This document shows, piece after piece, positions 1 to 5,111 of a stretch of 12,948 bases of DNA. This stretch comes from Chloroflexota bacterium (lineage in GTDB: Bacteria > Chloroflexota > Limnocylindria > QHBO01). Below the pieces are notes generated by a model. It did no database searches, was not told the DNA's origin, and worked only from the letters and a program-made list of their open reading frames with translations. Location: the NCBI GenBank assembly GCA_020848055.1, contig JADLBB010000104.1:1-12948 (forward strand). The letters run 5' to 3'. The stretch's first letter is position 1. Every line of letters begins with the position of its first letter. A program made the position numbers and the translations under genes.

Positions 1-122
1 CCGATCAGGCCGATCGGGACCGCCAGACCGGCGAGCGCCAGGATCCGCGGGCTGGCGATGAAGTCGCCGAGCGACTCGGCGCCGGTCACGCTGCGATGCG
101 CCTTGTCATGCCCGATGCTCAC
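1..122 (-). CDS. N-terminus of a membrane protein, possibly a ClC-type chloride channel (cut by window edge)
   Basis: Only the first 40 codons are visible; the gene runs off the left edge. It begins with GTG inside the last codons of the MarR gene (GTGA overlap), so it is very probably co-transcribed and translationally coupled with that regulator. The fragment is a polar segment of about 25 residues (GHDKAHRSVTGAESLGDF) followed by a hydrophobic stretch (ILALAGLAVPIGLIG) that looks like the start of a first membrane helix. The pattern SLGDF, then a charged or small spacer, then a hydrophobic helix resembles from memory the N-termini of bacterial ClC chloride channel/antiporter proteins, but 40 residues are too few for a firm family call; an MFS efflux pump, common next to marR genes, is the main alternative. 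Confidence 0.5.
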   Translation of the reverse strand, partial: MSIGHDKAHRSVTGAESLGDFIASPRILALAGLAVPIGLI

Positions 123-544
123 GCGCGCCTCCTGATCAGCCGGTCGAGCCCCTCGGCCAGGGCGCGCGCCTCGCCGCGCAGCTCCTCGAGGTGCGCGACT
201 GACAGCTCGCGCAACGCCTCCTCGCCATCGGCGGTGAGACTGACGATGATCTGTCGCCGATCCTCCGCGCCGCGCTCGGTCGTGACCAGGCCACGCCCCT
301 CGACGCGTCGGACCAGCTCGTCGGTCGAGTTGGGCTTGAGCTGGAGGCGCTCGGCGAGGTCGCCGATGCTCGCGCGACGATCATCGGGCATGCCCTTGAC
401 CGCCAGCAGCAGCTGGTGGTGCTGCGGCTCCAGGCCGGCATCGCGAGCCGCCGCCTCGCTGAAGCGCAGGAAGCGTCGGATGCGGTAGCGCAGCTCGGCG
501 AGGGCGCGGTATTCGGATCGGTTCAGGTCGCGCGTGGAGGTCAT
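119..544 (-). CDS. MarR-family winged-helix transcriptional regulator
   Basis: The 141-residue protein has normal MarR size. Helices at about residues 10-50 would form the dimer interface. A winged HTH follows at about 58-105: recognition region SIGDLAERLQLKPNSTDELV, then a wing with the family-typical EDRRQI (94-99). C-terminal helices (105-140) complete the dimerisation domain. MarR dimers bind palindromes and usually repress a neighbouring gene or their own operon until a small ligand or oxidant releases them. The frame is open 34 codons further upstream, but that extension is basic, unlike the family, and would run into the divergent gene; the ATG at 544 gives the proper N-terminus. No Shine-Dalgarno sequence precedes this ATG, and a -10-like TACGAT ends 8 bases before it, so a leaderless mRNA is possible. 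It overlaps the downstream membrane-protein gene and is divergent from a lipoprotein gene. The ligand cannot be told. Confidence 0.9.
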   Translation of the reverse strand: MTSTRDLNRSEYRALAELRYRIRRFLRFSEAAARDAGLEPQHHQLLLAVKGMPDDRRASIGDLAERLQLKPNSTDELVRRVEGRGLVTTERGAEDRRQIIVSLTADGEEALRELSVAHLEELRGEARALAEGLDRLIRRRA

Positions 545-552
545 CCGTAAAT

Positions 553-558
553 ATCGTA
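553..558 (-). promoter_or_regulatory. Candidate -10 box of the marR-like gene
   Basis: Read on the minus strand this is TACGAT, ending 8 bases before the ATG at 544, so transcription would begin at or next to the start codon. It lies in the only AT-rich patch of the intergenic region. No convincing -35 element is found 16-18 bases upstream. Two copies of CGTAA (546-550 and 555-559, plus-strand reading) flank or overlap it and could be part of an autoregulatory site. Confidence 0.3.
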
Positions 559-596
559 ACACGACATAAGACCCCCGCAGCACGTGTGCGACTTCA

Positions 597-617
597 ATTA
601 CCCGGACACGAGGTAAT
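597..617. promoter_or_regulatory. Inverted repeat ATTACC-N9-GGTAAT, candidate operator
   Basis: A perfect 6-bp dyad, ATTACC (597-602) and GGTAAT (612-617), with a 9-base spacer and 15-base centre-to-centre spacing, lies in the gap between the MarR gene and the divergent lipoprotein gene. The right arm overlaps the -10-like TAATCT of the lipoprotein gene and ends 9 bases before its GTG. MarR dimers typically bind palindromes of about this span, so control by the adjacent regulator is a reasonable inference; it is not shown by the sequence. Confidence 0.4.
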
Positions 618-619
618 CT
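614..619 (+). promoter_or_regulatory. Candidate -10 box of the lipoprotein gene
   Basis: TAATCT ends 6 bases before the GTG at 626, which again would give a leaderless or nearly leaderless transcript. It coincides with the right arm of the inverted repeat, so a bound repressor would block polymerase. The -35 region (around 591-597) is weak. A GAGG at 610-613 could instead serve as a distant ribosome binding site if transcription starts further upstream. Confidence 0.3.
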
Positions 620-625
620 GCCGCC

Positions 626-1180
626 GTGACTGGCGCGCGCTTGCATCCAGAGCCACGTTTGTTGTGGCGGGCGATGCTGGTCACTCTGCTGCTCTGCGTG
701 GCCGGGTGCAGCGGCCCGGCCGCCACGGACCTTCCATCACCCACGCCGAAGGAGGTGGTGATCGGCGGTGTGCGGCCGACGATCACCCGCCAGGACCTGA
801 TTGCGGCCCGTGCCGGCGTGCCCGGTGGGCTCATGGAGCCGTGTTGGTTGCCCGACGGCTTCGCGTTGGTGCACGTTGCATACATCGCGCCGGAACGAAC
901 GACCGACCTGTATTACACCGGCAACGAGAATTACCTCCACATCTGGCAGACGCACCGTGATCCAAGCGAGCTGGGGAGCGACGACCCAGTTGTCCAGGGG
1001 GACCCGTTGCCCCTGGCTGGGGACATCGAATGGCGAGCCCGGTCGTTGGCGCCACTCGGACGCTCTGGCGTGGCGGAGTACAGTGCGCGGCTGCCCGACG
1101 GTCGGACGGTGAGCATCGACAGCAATCTCGGACGTGCGGACGTGGAGCGCATCCTCGAGTCCGTGTGCGTCCGCGCCTGA
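626..1180 (+). CDS. Secreted lipoprotein of unknown function
   Basis: The 184-residue product has a type II signal peptide: basic residues up to Arg15, a hydrophobic core MLVTLLLCV (17-25) and lipobox VAGC with the lipidated Cys at 28. It would be anchored on the outer face of the membrane. A short Pro/Thr/Ser linker follows (about 29-45), then a domain of about 135 residues beginning around ITRQDLIAARAG. The stretch CWLPDGFALVHVAY followed by alternating beta-like segments resembles DUF4367-type domains of exported or sporulation-linked proteins; I am not sure of this. The GTG at 626 is preferred; an internal ATG at 674 would remove the basic N-region. The gene is divergent from the MarR gene and may be its target. 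It stands alone: 192 bp separate it from the transhydrogenase operon, which has its own promoter-like sequence. Confidence 0.8.
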   Translation: MTGARLHPEPRLLWRAMLVTLLLCVAGCSGPAATDLPSPTPKEVVIGGVRPTITRQDLIAARAGVPGGLMEPCWLPDGFALVHVAYIAPERTTDLYYTGNENYLHIWQTHRDPSELGSDDPVVQGDPLPLAGDIEWRARSLAPLGRSGVAEYSARLPDGRTVSIDSNLGRADVERILESVCVRA

Positions 1181-1272
1181 CCGCGAAGCCGGCGTTGGGT
1201 GGTCATCGCTGCAGACCGCCCAGTAGCGGTCATCGGCGAGGCGGAACAGGCGCTCTCCAACCGAGGTTCTGC

Positions 1273-1278
1273 TAGACT
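1273..1278 (+). promoter_or_regulatory. Candidate extended -10 promoter of the pnt operon
   Basis: TAGACT is preceded by TGC (1270-1272), giving the extended -10 form TGnTAnnnT. No -35 match is seen at the usual distance, which is compatible with an extended -10 promoter. Transcription would start near 1285 and leave a leader of about 88 bases. Confidence 0.35.
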
Positions 1279-1358
1279 GGCGCTTCCCGAACCGAGCGCG
1301 CTGGGATCGCCGCGCCGCGCCGCGGATCTGCCGCGAGCCGCCGCCCAGCAGGTCCACC

Positions 1359-1367
1359 AGGAAGAGA
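1359..1367 (+). promoter_or_regulatory. Ribosome binding site that selects the TTG start of pntAA
   Basis: The purine run AGGAAGAGA lies 5-13 bases upstream of the TTG at 1373. Translation from there begins KIAVPRE, matching the canonical PntA N-terminus, so this site settles the start against the upstream in-frame alternatives. Confidence 0.65.
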
Positions 1368-1372
1368 GTGCA

Positions 1373-2611
1373 TTGAAGATCGCCGTCCCACGCGAGTCCG
1401 CCGAGGGCGAGACGCGCGTTGCCCTCACGCCCCAGATCGCCGGCCAGCTGGTCGCCGATGGGCACGAGGTGCTCGTCCAGTCCGGCGCCGGCGTGGCATC
1501 GTCCAACACCGACGAGGCCTACCGCGAGGCCGGAGCCACCGTCGTCCCCGATGCGGCCACCGGGTACAGCCAGGCCGACATGGTCCTGCGCGTCGGCAAG
1601 CCCTCCGACGAGGAGGTCGAGATGCTGCGCGACGGCACGATCCTGATCGGCACGCTCGGAACGCTTGCGCATCCCGACCTCGCGGCCAGGCTCGCCAAGC
1701 GTGGCGTGACCGCCATCAGCATGGACGCCATCCCGCGCATCACCCGCGCGCAGTCGATGGACACGCTCTCGAGCCAGGCCACGGTCGGCGGATACAAGGC
1801 GGTCCTCATCGCCGCCGAGCGCCTGCCGAAGTTCTTCCCGCTGCTGACCACCGCCGCGGGCACCATCCGACCGGCTCGGGGCATCGTCATGGGCGCCGGC
1901 GTGGCGGGCCTGATGGCCATCGGCACCGCCAAGCGCCTGGGCGCCGTGGTCGAGGCCACCGACGTGCGCCCGGTCGTCAAGGAGCAGGTCCAATCGCTGG
2001 GCGGCACGTTCATCGAGGTCGAGATGACCCCCGAGGAGAAGGCCGCGGCCGAGACGGCCGGCGGCTACGCGACCGAGATGAGCGACGACTACAAGCGCCG
2101 CCAGGCGGCCCTCATCGCCGAGCGCGTCAAGGACGCCGACTTCATCATCACCACCGCGCTCATCCCCGGTCGCCCGGCCCCGCGCCTCGTCACCGACGAG
2201 ATGGTGGCCTCCATGAAGCCCGGCAGCGTCATCGTCGACATGGCTGCCGAGATGGGCGGCAACGTCGAGGGGACGGAGGCCGGCAAGGAGGTCGTGCGCC
2301 ACGGCGTGACGATCATCGGCATCACGAATCTGCCGGCCACCATGCCGGGCAGCGCGACCCAGATGTACGCCAAGAACCTGCAGACCCTCATCAAGCACCT
2401 CGTGGGCGACGGCACAACGGCCACGATCGACTTCGACGACGAGATCACCAAGGGCGCGACCATCACCCACGGCGGCAAGGTCGTTCATGAGGCGACCGCC
2501 AAGGCGCTCGGCATCGAGCCGCCCGCCGCCCCCGCCCCGGCCGCAGCCGCACCTGCCCAGCCAAGCACCGATGCGGACGCTACCGCATCGGCCGAATCAA
2601 AGGACGCCTGA
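1373..2611 (+). CDS. pntAA: NAD(P) transhydrogenase (proton-translocating) subunit alpha part 1, NAD(H)-binding
   Basis: This is the cytoplasmic NAD(H)-binding dI component of the enzyme that transfers hydride between NAD(H) and NADP(H), driven by proton movement. Its 412 residues start LKIAVPRE after a good ribosome binding site. Family landmarks are all visible: RVALTP (15-20), the RQ-loop RAQSMD (125-130) that contacts nucleotide, Rossmann glycines GAGVAG (174-179) with the ribose-binding acid Asp197 in ATDVRP, the mobile-loop region GGYATEMSDDY and IPGRPAP. As in Rhodospirillum-type enzymes, the alpha subunit is split: this gene lacks the membrane helices, supplied by the next gene. After about residue 383 the protein ends in an Ala/Pro-rich low-complexity tail not needed for catalysis, making it a little longer than the usual 375-385. 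The pntAB start follows 4 bases after its stop. Confidence 0.97.
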   Translation: MKIAVPRESAEGETRVALTPQIAGQLVADGHEVLVQSGAGVASSNTDEAYREAGATVVPDAATGYSQADMVLRVGKPSDEEVEMLRDGTILIGTLGTLAHPDLAARLAKRGVTAISMDAIPRITRAQSMDTLSSQATVGGYKAVLIAAERLPKFFPLLTTAAGTIRPARGIVMGAGVAGLMAIGTAKRLGAVVEATDVRPVVKEQVQSLGGTFIEVEMTPEEKAAAETAGGYATEMSDDYKRRQAALIAERVKDADFIITTALIPGRPAPRLVTDEMVASMKPGSVIVDMAAEMGGNVEGTEAGKEVVRHGVTIIGITNLPATMPGSATQMYAKNLQTLIKHLVGDGTTATIDFDDEITKGATITHGGKVVHEATAKALGIEPPAAPAPAAAAPAQPSTDADATASAESKDA

Positions 2612-2615
2612 ACCG

Positions 2616-2921
2616 ATGGAGCTCTCCGCCTTCGAGCTGCTGTCGGCGCTCTTCATCCTCGTCCTCGCCGCCTTCGTCGGCTACGAGGTCGTGTCGAAGG
2701 TGCCGACCATGCTGCACACGCCGCTCATGAGCGGCGCCAACGCCGTCCACGGCGTCATCGTGGTGGGGGCGATGCTCGTCGCCGCCACGGCCGATACGCC
2801 GATCGCCATCGGCCTGGCATTGCTGGCCGTCATCCTGGGCACGATCAACGTGGTCGGTGGCTTCACCGTGACCGATCGCATGCTCGAGATGTTCAAGCGC
2901 CGGCCGGGGGACCGCGGCTGA
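2616..2921 (+). CDS. pntAB: NAD(P) transhydrogenase subunit alpha part 2, membrane component
   Basis: A 101-residue protein with three membrane helices (about 9-25, 44-60 and 63-86), the small alpha-part-2 half of the proton channel domain dII. The conserved loop VPTMLHTPLMSGANAVHGV (29-47) matches the LHTPLMS-x-x-NA signature of PntAB, and the third helix ends GGFTVTDRMLEMF, also typical. Translation starts at the ATG at 2616, with AAAGGA (2599-2604) about 11 bases upstream inside the end of pntAA. The reading frame is open further upstream, but that part overlaps the pntAA tail and is only low-complexity Arg/Pro sequence. The stop overlaps the ATG of pntB by one base (TGATG), implying coupled translation in fixed ratio. 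Confidence 0.96.
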   Translation: MELSAFELLSALFILVLAAFVGYEVVSKVPTMLHTPLMSGANAVHGVIVVGAMLVAATADTPIAIGLALLAVILGTINVVGGFTVTDRMLEMFKRRPGDRG

Positions 2922-4348
2922 TGACCACGCTCGAGATCCTGACCATGCTGGTCTGGCTGGCGGCCAGCGTCACGTTCATCATCGCTCTGAAGTTCCTGGC
3001 CAGCCCGAAGACGGCCCGCACCGGCAACCTGCTCGGCGCGGCCGGCATGGCCCTGATCGTGTTGTGGACGTTCTTCACCCACGACGCGACCGATCCCACC
3101 GCCACGCCGGGCATGTTCGGCAACTGGTGGATCATCGTGGTCGGCGGGGTCGTCGGCGGCGCCATCGGCTGGTTCGCCGCCAAGCGTGTGGCCATGACCG
3201 CCATGCCGCAGATGGTCGCCATCTTCAACGGCGCCGGTGGCGGCGCGGCCGCCCTGGTGGCGGTCGTCGAATTCCTGCGCGACACCGAGACCAATCCGGG
3301 CGAGTTGCTGCCGTTGGCGTTCATCGTGGCCACGCTGCTCGGCGCGATCATCGGCTCGGTCAGCCTCACCGGCTCGATCGTGGCGTGGGGCAAGCTGCAG
3401 GGCTTCGTCGCCTCGCGGCCGGTGTCGTACCCGGGATCGCAGATCGTGTCCGGCATCCTGGTCGTGGCGCTCATCGCGCTGGGCGTGTACGTCGCAGCCA
3501 TCGAGCCCAGCGTCCCGCTGTTCCTGCTGTTCGTCGTCCTGGCGTTGGTCCTGGGCGTGCAGCTGACCATGCCGATCGGCGGCGCCGACATGCCGGTCGT
3601 CATCAGCCTGCTCAACAGCTACACCGGCATCGCGGTCGCCGCGACCGGCTTCGTGCTGTCCAACTACGCGCTGCTCATCGCCGGCACGCTGGTCGGCGCC
3701 TCGGGCGCCATCCTGACCCAGCTCATGTGCCGCGCCATGAACCGATCGCTGTTCAACGTCCTGTTCGCCGGCTTCGGCACCGGTGGCGGCGAGATGGCGG
3801 CTGGCGCCGCCGGCGAGGAGCAGTTGCGCGAGATCAGCGCCGACGATGCCGCGGTGCTGATGGCGTACGGCAAGCGGGTCGTGATCGTTCCCGGCTACGG
3901 CATGGCCGTGGCCCAGGCGCAGGGCCCGGTGCGCGAGCTGATGGACCTGCTGCTGTCGAAGGGCGTCGACGTCCAGTTCGCCATCCACCCGGTCGCCGGT
4001 CGCATGCCCGGGCACATGAACGTGCTGCTGGCCGAGGCCAACGTGCCGTACGACCGCCTCAAGGAGATGGACGAGATCAACGACGACTTCGCCGATACCG
4101 ACGTCGCGCTCGTCATCGGCGCCAACGACGTCGTCAATCCCCTCGCCCGCGAGGAGGGTTCGCCGATCAGCGGCATGCCGATCCTGAACGTCGACCAGGC
4201 GCAGAACGTCATCGTGCTCAAGCGCGGGCGAGGCACCGGCTTTGCCGGCATCCCGAACCCGCTGTTCAGTAACGAGCGCACCAAGATGCTGTTCGGCGAC
4301 GCGAAGCCCTCGGTCGAGCAACTGGTGGCGGGCGTCAAGCAGGCCTGA
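2921..4348 (+). CDS. pntB: NAD(P) transhydrogenase subunit beta
   Basis: The 475-residue beta subunit has normal length. The first 265 or so residues are strongly hydrophobic with about nine membrane helices (dII), including the conserved MPIGGADMPVVISLLNSYTG that lines the proton path. The C-terminal dIII domain binds NADP(H): GYGMAVAQAQ (from Gly325), HPVAGRMPGHMNVLLAEA, GANDVVNP (from Gly400), GMPILNVDQA and the KRGRGTGFAG loop near the end are all present. Together with the two upstream subunits it forms the membrane enzyme that usually makes NADPH at the expense of the proton gradient. It is the last gene of the operon; a stem-loop and then a long repeat-rich non-coding stretch follow. 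Confidence 0.98.
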   Translation: MTTLEILTMLVWLAASVTFIIALKFLASPKTARTGNLLGAAGMALIVLWTFFTHDATDPTATPGMFGNWWIIVVGGVVGGAIGWFAAKRVAMTAMPQMVAIFNGAGGGAAALVAVVEFLRDTETNPGELLPLAFIVATLLGAIIGSVSLTGSIVAWGKLQGFVASRPVSYPGSQIVSGILVVALIALGVYVAAIEPSVPLFLLFVVLALVLGVQLTMPIGGADMPVVISLLNSYTGIAVAATGFVLSNYALLIAGTLVGASGAILTQLMCRAMNRSLFNVLFAGFGTGGGEMAAGAAGEEQLREISADDAAVLMAYGKRVVIVPGYGMAVAQAQGPVRELMDLLLSKGVDVQFAIHPVAGRMPGHMNVLLAEANVPYDRLKEMDEINDDFADTDVALVIGANDVVNPLAREEGSPISGMPILNVDQAQNVIVLKRGRGTGFAGIPNPLFSNERTKMLFGDAKPSVEQLVAGVKQA

Positions 4349-4360
4349 CGGTCTCGGGGG

Positions 4361-4391
4361 GCGCGGCCACGGCGCTCCCACCCGGCCGCGC
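4361..4391 (+). terminator. Stem-loop after pntB, weak terminator candidate
   Basis: GCGCGGCC (4361-4368) pairs perfectly with GGCCGCGC (4384-4391) across a 15-base loop, 12 bases after the pntB stop. No run of T follows, so intrinsic termination is doubtful; it may protect the 3' end of the mRNA or assist Rho. In GC-rich DNA an 8-bp stem can also occur by chance. Confidence 0.3.
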
Positions 4392-4410
4392 GTGCGACCG
4401 ATCGGGGCTC

Positions 4411-4436
4411 CTTCGCGGATTCGTGCCTCCCGGGCA
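4411..4436 (+). repeat. Degraded copy of the repeat, A orientation
   Basis: CTTCGCGGATTCGTGCC followed by TCCCGGGCA differs from the intact A copies at only about three positions over 26 bases. It keeps the hairpin core GTGCC-N5-GGCAC, followed by ATGA. Confidence 0.6.
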
Positions 4437-4462
4437 CATGATCGCTATCGGCGCGGTCTCGC

Positions 4463-4498
4463 ATGCCGCCGGGGCACCTATTGGCCAGGCAGGGCGCC
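4463..4498 (-). repeat. Degraded copy of the repeat, B (inverted) orientation
   Basis: TGCCGCCGGGGCAC is identical to the two intact B copies, the GCATCGG flank has drifted to CTATTGG, and the CCAGGCAGGGCGCC end again matches the outer GGCAGGCGC of the B copies. This shows that the repeat unit is about 35 bp, not only the hairpin core. Confidence 0.55.
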
Positions 4499-4511
4499 CG
4501 GGAGTGCCGGC

Positions 4512-4537
4512 CTTCGCGCCGATGTGTCGCCCTGGCA
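4512..4537 (+). repeat. Strongly degraded copy of the repeat, A orientation
   Basis: CTTCGC-GCCGATG-TGTCGCCCTGGCA aligns with the A consensus if a short insertion and a few substitutions are allowed. It is probably an old member of the family; taken alone it would not be convincing. Confidence 0.35.
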
Positions 4538-4601
4538 AGAATCGGCCAACACCACGCACCTTCGTATGCGGCCCCCGCACAAGTCCGACATTCCGCGCAC
4601 C

Positions 4602-4630
4602 TGCTTCGCCGATGCGTGCCACCCGGGCAC
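4602..4630 (+). repeat. Intact copy of the repeat, A orientation
   Basis: The 26 bases from 4604 to 4629 (CTTCG, then CCGATGCGTGCC, then ACCCGGGCA) are identical to the three tandem copies nearly 300 bp away. The core GTGCC-ACCCG-GGCAC can fold as a 5-bp hairpin with the fixed flank CCGATGC on its 5' side. Confidence 0.8.
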
Positions 4631-4754
4631 ATTAGGCCGCCTCTCTGCCTTCGGTCGGCGGCTCAATCATGGACGTCGGCAGTGTGATGTTCATAGCAAT
4701 CCCCGGTGCTCCTGGGCGCAGCTTCACGTTCCGCCTTCCGCGACTGACGCATTG

Positions 4755-4789
4755 TGTGCCGCCGGGGCACGCATCGGTCAGGCAGGCGC
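4755..4789 (-). repeat. Intact copy of the repeat, B (inverted) orientation
   Basis: It contains TGTGCC-GCCGG-GGCAC followed by GCATCGG and then TCAGGCAGGCGC. Read on the minus strand it gives the same CCGATGCGTGCC block as the A copies, with GCGCC-T-GCC further out where A copies have GCGCC-A-GCC. It is therefore the same element in opposite orientation with a slightly different hairpin loop. Confidence 0.75.
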
Positions 4790-4815
4790 TCGTGATGCGT
4801 CGCCGATGGCGCCGG

Positions 4816-4847
4816 TGTGCCGCCGGGGCACGCATCGGGCAGGCGCC
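4816..4847 (-). repeat. Second intact B copy
   Basis: The first 23 bases are identical to the copy at 4755, 61 bp upstream; the tail GCAGGCGCC lacks three bases present in that copy. The interval between the two B copies carries further fragments of the family (GATGCGTCGCCGATG at 4794-4808), suggesting repeated local duplication and decay. Confidence 0.75.
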
Positions 4848-4879
4848 CTGGATCGATGTGCGGCAGGCGCAAGAATTCG

Positions 4880-5025
4880 CCGGCGCCAGCCCTCCGCTTC
4901 GCCGATGCGTGCCACCCGGGCAAGTCGCGGCCGGCGCCAGCCCACTGCTTCGCCGATGCGTGCCACCCGGGCAAGTCGCGGCCGGCGCGAGCCCTCTGCT
5001 TCGCCGATGCGTGCCACCCGGGCAA
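4880..5025 (+). repeat. 51-bp tandem array, 2.9 units, A orientation
   Basis: Three consecutive A copies begin at 4897, 4948 and 4999, exactly 51 bp apart. Each consists of the same 26-base element followed by a 25-base linker (AGTCGCGGCCGGCGC, then CAGCCC or GAGCCC, then four or so variable bases). The linkers are nearly identical, with only a few differences in all, so the array arose by recent tandem duplication and is not a CRISPR. The array stops after GCAA at 5025; a truncated GCGTGCCACCC follows at 5027-5037. It ends 47 bp before the -10-like box of the next gene. Confidence 0.88.
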
Positions 5026-5071
5026 CGCGTGCCACCCCATGCGCCATCACCGGGGCTATGCGCCGGCCGGG

Positions 5072-5077
5072 TATGAT
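5072..5077 (+). promoter_or_regulatory. Candidate -10 box of the DUF937 gene
   Basis: TATGAT matches the -10 consensus at five of six positions and is the only such hexamer between the repeats and the gene. Transcription would start near 5084, about 28 bases before the TTG start. No -35 sequence is apparent. Its presence argues against using the ATG codons at 5058 and 5073 as translation starts. Confidence 0.45.
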
Positions 5078-5099
5078 CGGGCCCTACGCCAACCGCATC

Positions 5100-5103
5100 G
5101 GAG
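5100..5103 (+). promoter_or_regulatory. Ribosome binding site selecting the TTG start at 5112
   Basis: GGAG sits 8 bases before the TTG at 5112, an ideal spacing, while the in-frame ATGs further upstream have no such site. Confidence 0.5.
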
Positions 5104-5111
5104 TCAGCACA

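Larger units (their letters stand above)
1181..1372. other. Intergenic region and leader upstream of pntAA
   Basis: This stretch holds no convincing gene, although the pntAA frame happens to stay open through it back to 1199. That extension is Arg/Ala-rich, lacks homology to the transhydrogenase family and is better read as non-coding. It contains a promoter-like extended -10 box (1270-1278) and a purine-rich ribosome binding site before the TTG at 1373. No riboswitch or terminator structure was recognised. Confidence 0.5.
4349..5111. other. 763-bp non-coding region dominated by REP-like repeats
   Basis: No gene is supported here. Open frames cross it on both strands, but they translate the repeats themselves (for example FADACHPG on the plus strand and GWHASAK on the minus strand) in several frames with equal ease, as expected of non-coding repeats. 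The region contains the family of short palindromic elements listed separately, concentrated at 4411-4537, 4602-4630, 4755-4847 and 4880-5025. The piece 4631-4754 has no recognisable copy apart from vague matches; I see no gene or RNA in it. The last 80 bases carry the promoter and ribosome binding site of the DUF937 gene. Confidence 0.7.

Noticed and set aside
545..646. Upstream extension of the MarR protein to an ATG at 646
   Set aside because: It would overlap the divergent lipoprotein gene and cover the dyad and both -10-like boxes; the extension has no family similarity.
1199..1372. Upstream extension of pntAA starting at GTG 1199
   Set aside because: The additional 58 residues do not resemble PntA N-termini and would include the promoter-like box; the TTG at 1373 has a good ribosome binding site and starts the conserved KIAVPRE.
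737..2488. Long open frame (over 580 codons) on the minus strand opposite pntAA
   Set aside because: Its translation is His/Asp/Arg/Gly-rich and matches no family; it mirrors the codon bias of the well-identified pntAA gene on the other strand.
2681..4381. Long open frame (over 560 codons) on the minus strand opposite pntAB and pntB
   Set aside because: Low-complexity Asp/His/Arg/Gln-rich translation, typical of an antisense shadow in GC-rich DNA.
4897..5025. CRISPR-like array of regularly spaced 26-bp repeats
   Set aside because: The 25-base intervals between repeats are nearly identical to each other, so they are not spacers, there are only three units, and no cas gene is nearby. It is a 51-bp tandem repeat.
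4669..5076. Possible repeat protein with recurring FADACHPG (plus strand) or GWHASAK (minus strand) peptides
   Set aside because: The repeats are open in several frames on both strands, intact and degraded copies are spaced irregularly outside the tandem block, and orientation switches would break any protein repeat. No fitting start signals are present.
5058..5077. ATG codons at 5058 and 5073 as start of the DUF937 gene
   Set aside because: The second ATG is part of the TATGAT promoter-like box and neither has a ribosome binding site, while the TTG at 5112 has GGAG at 8 bases.
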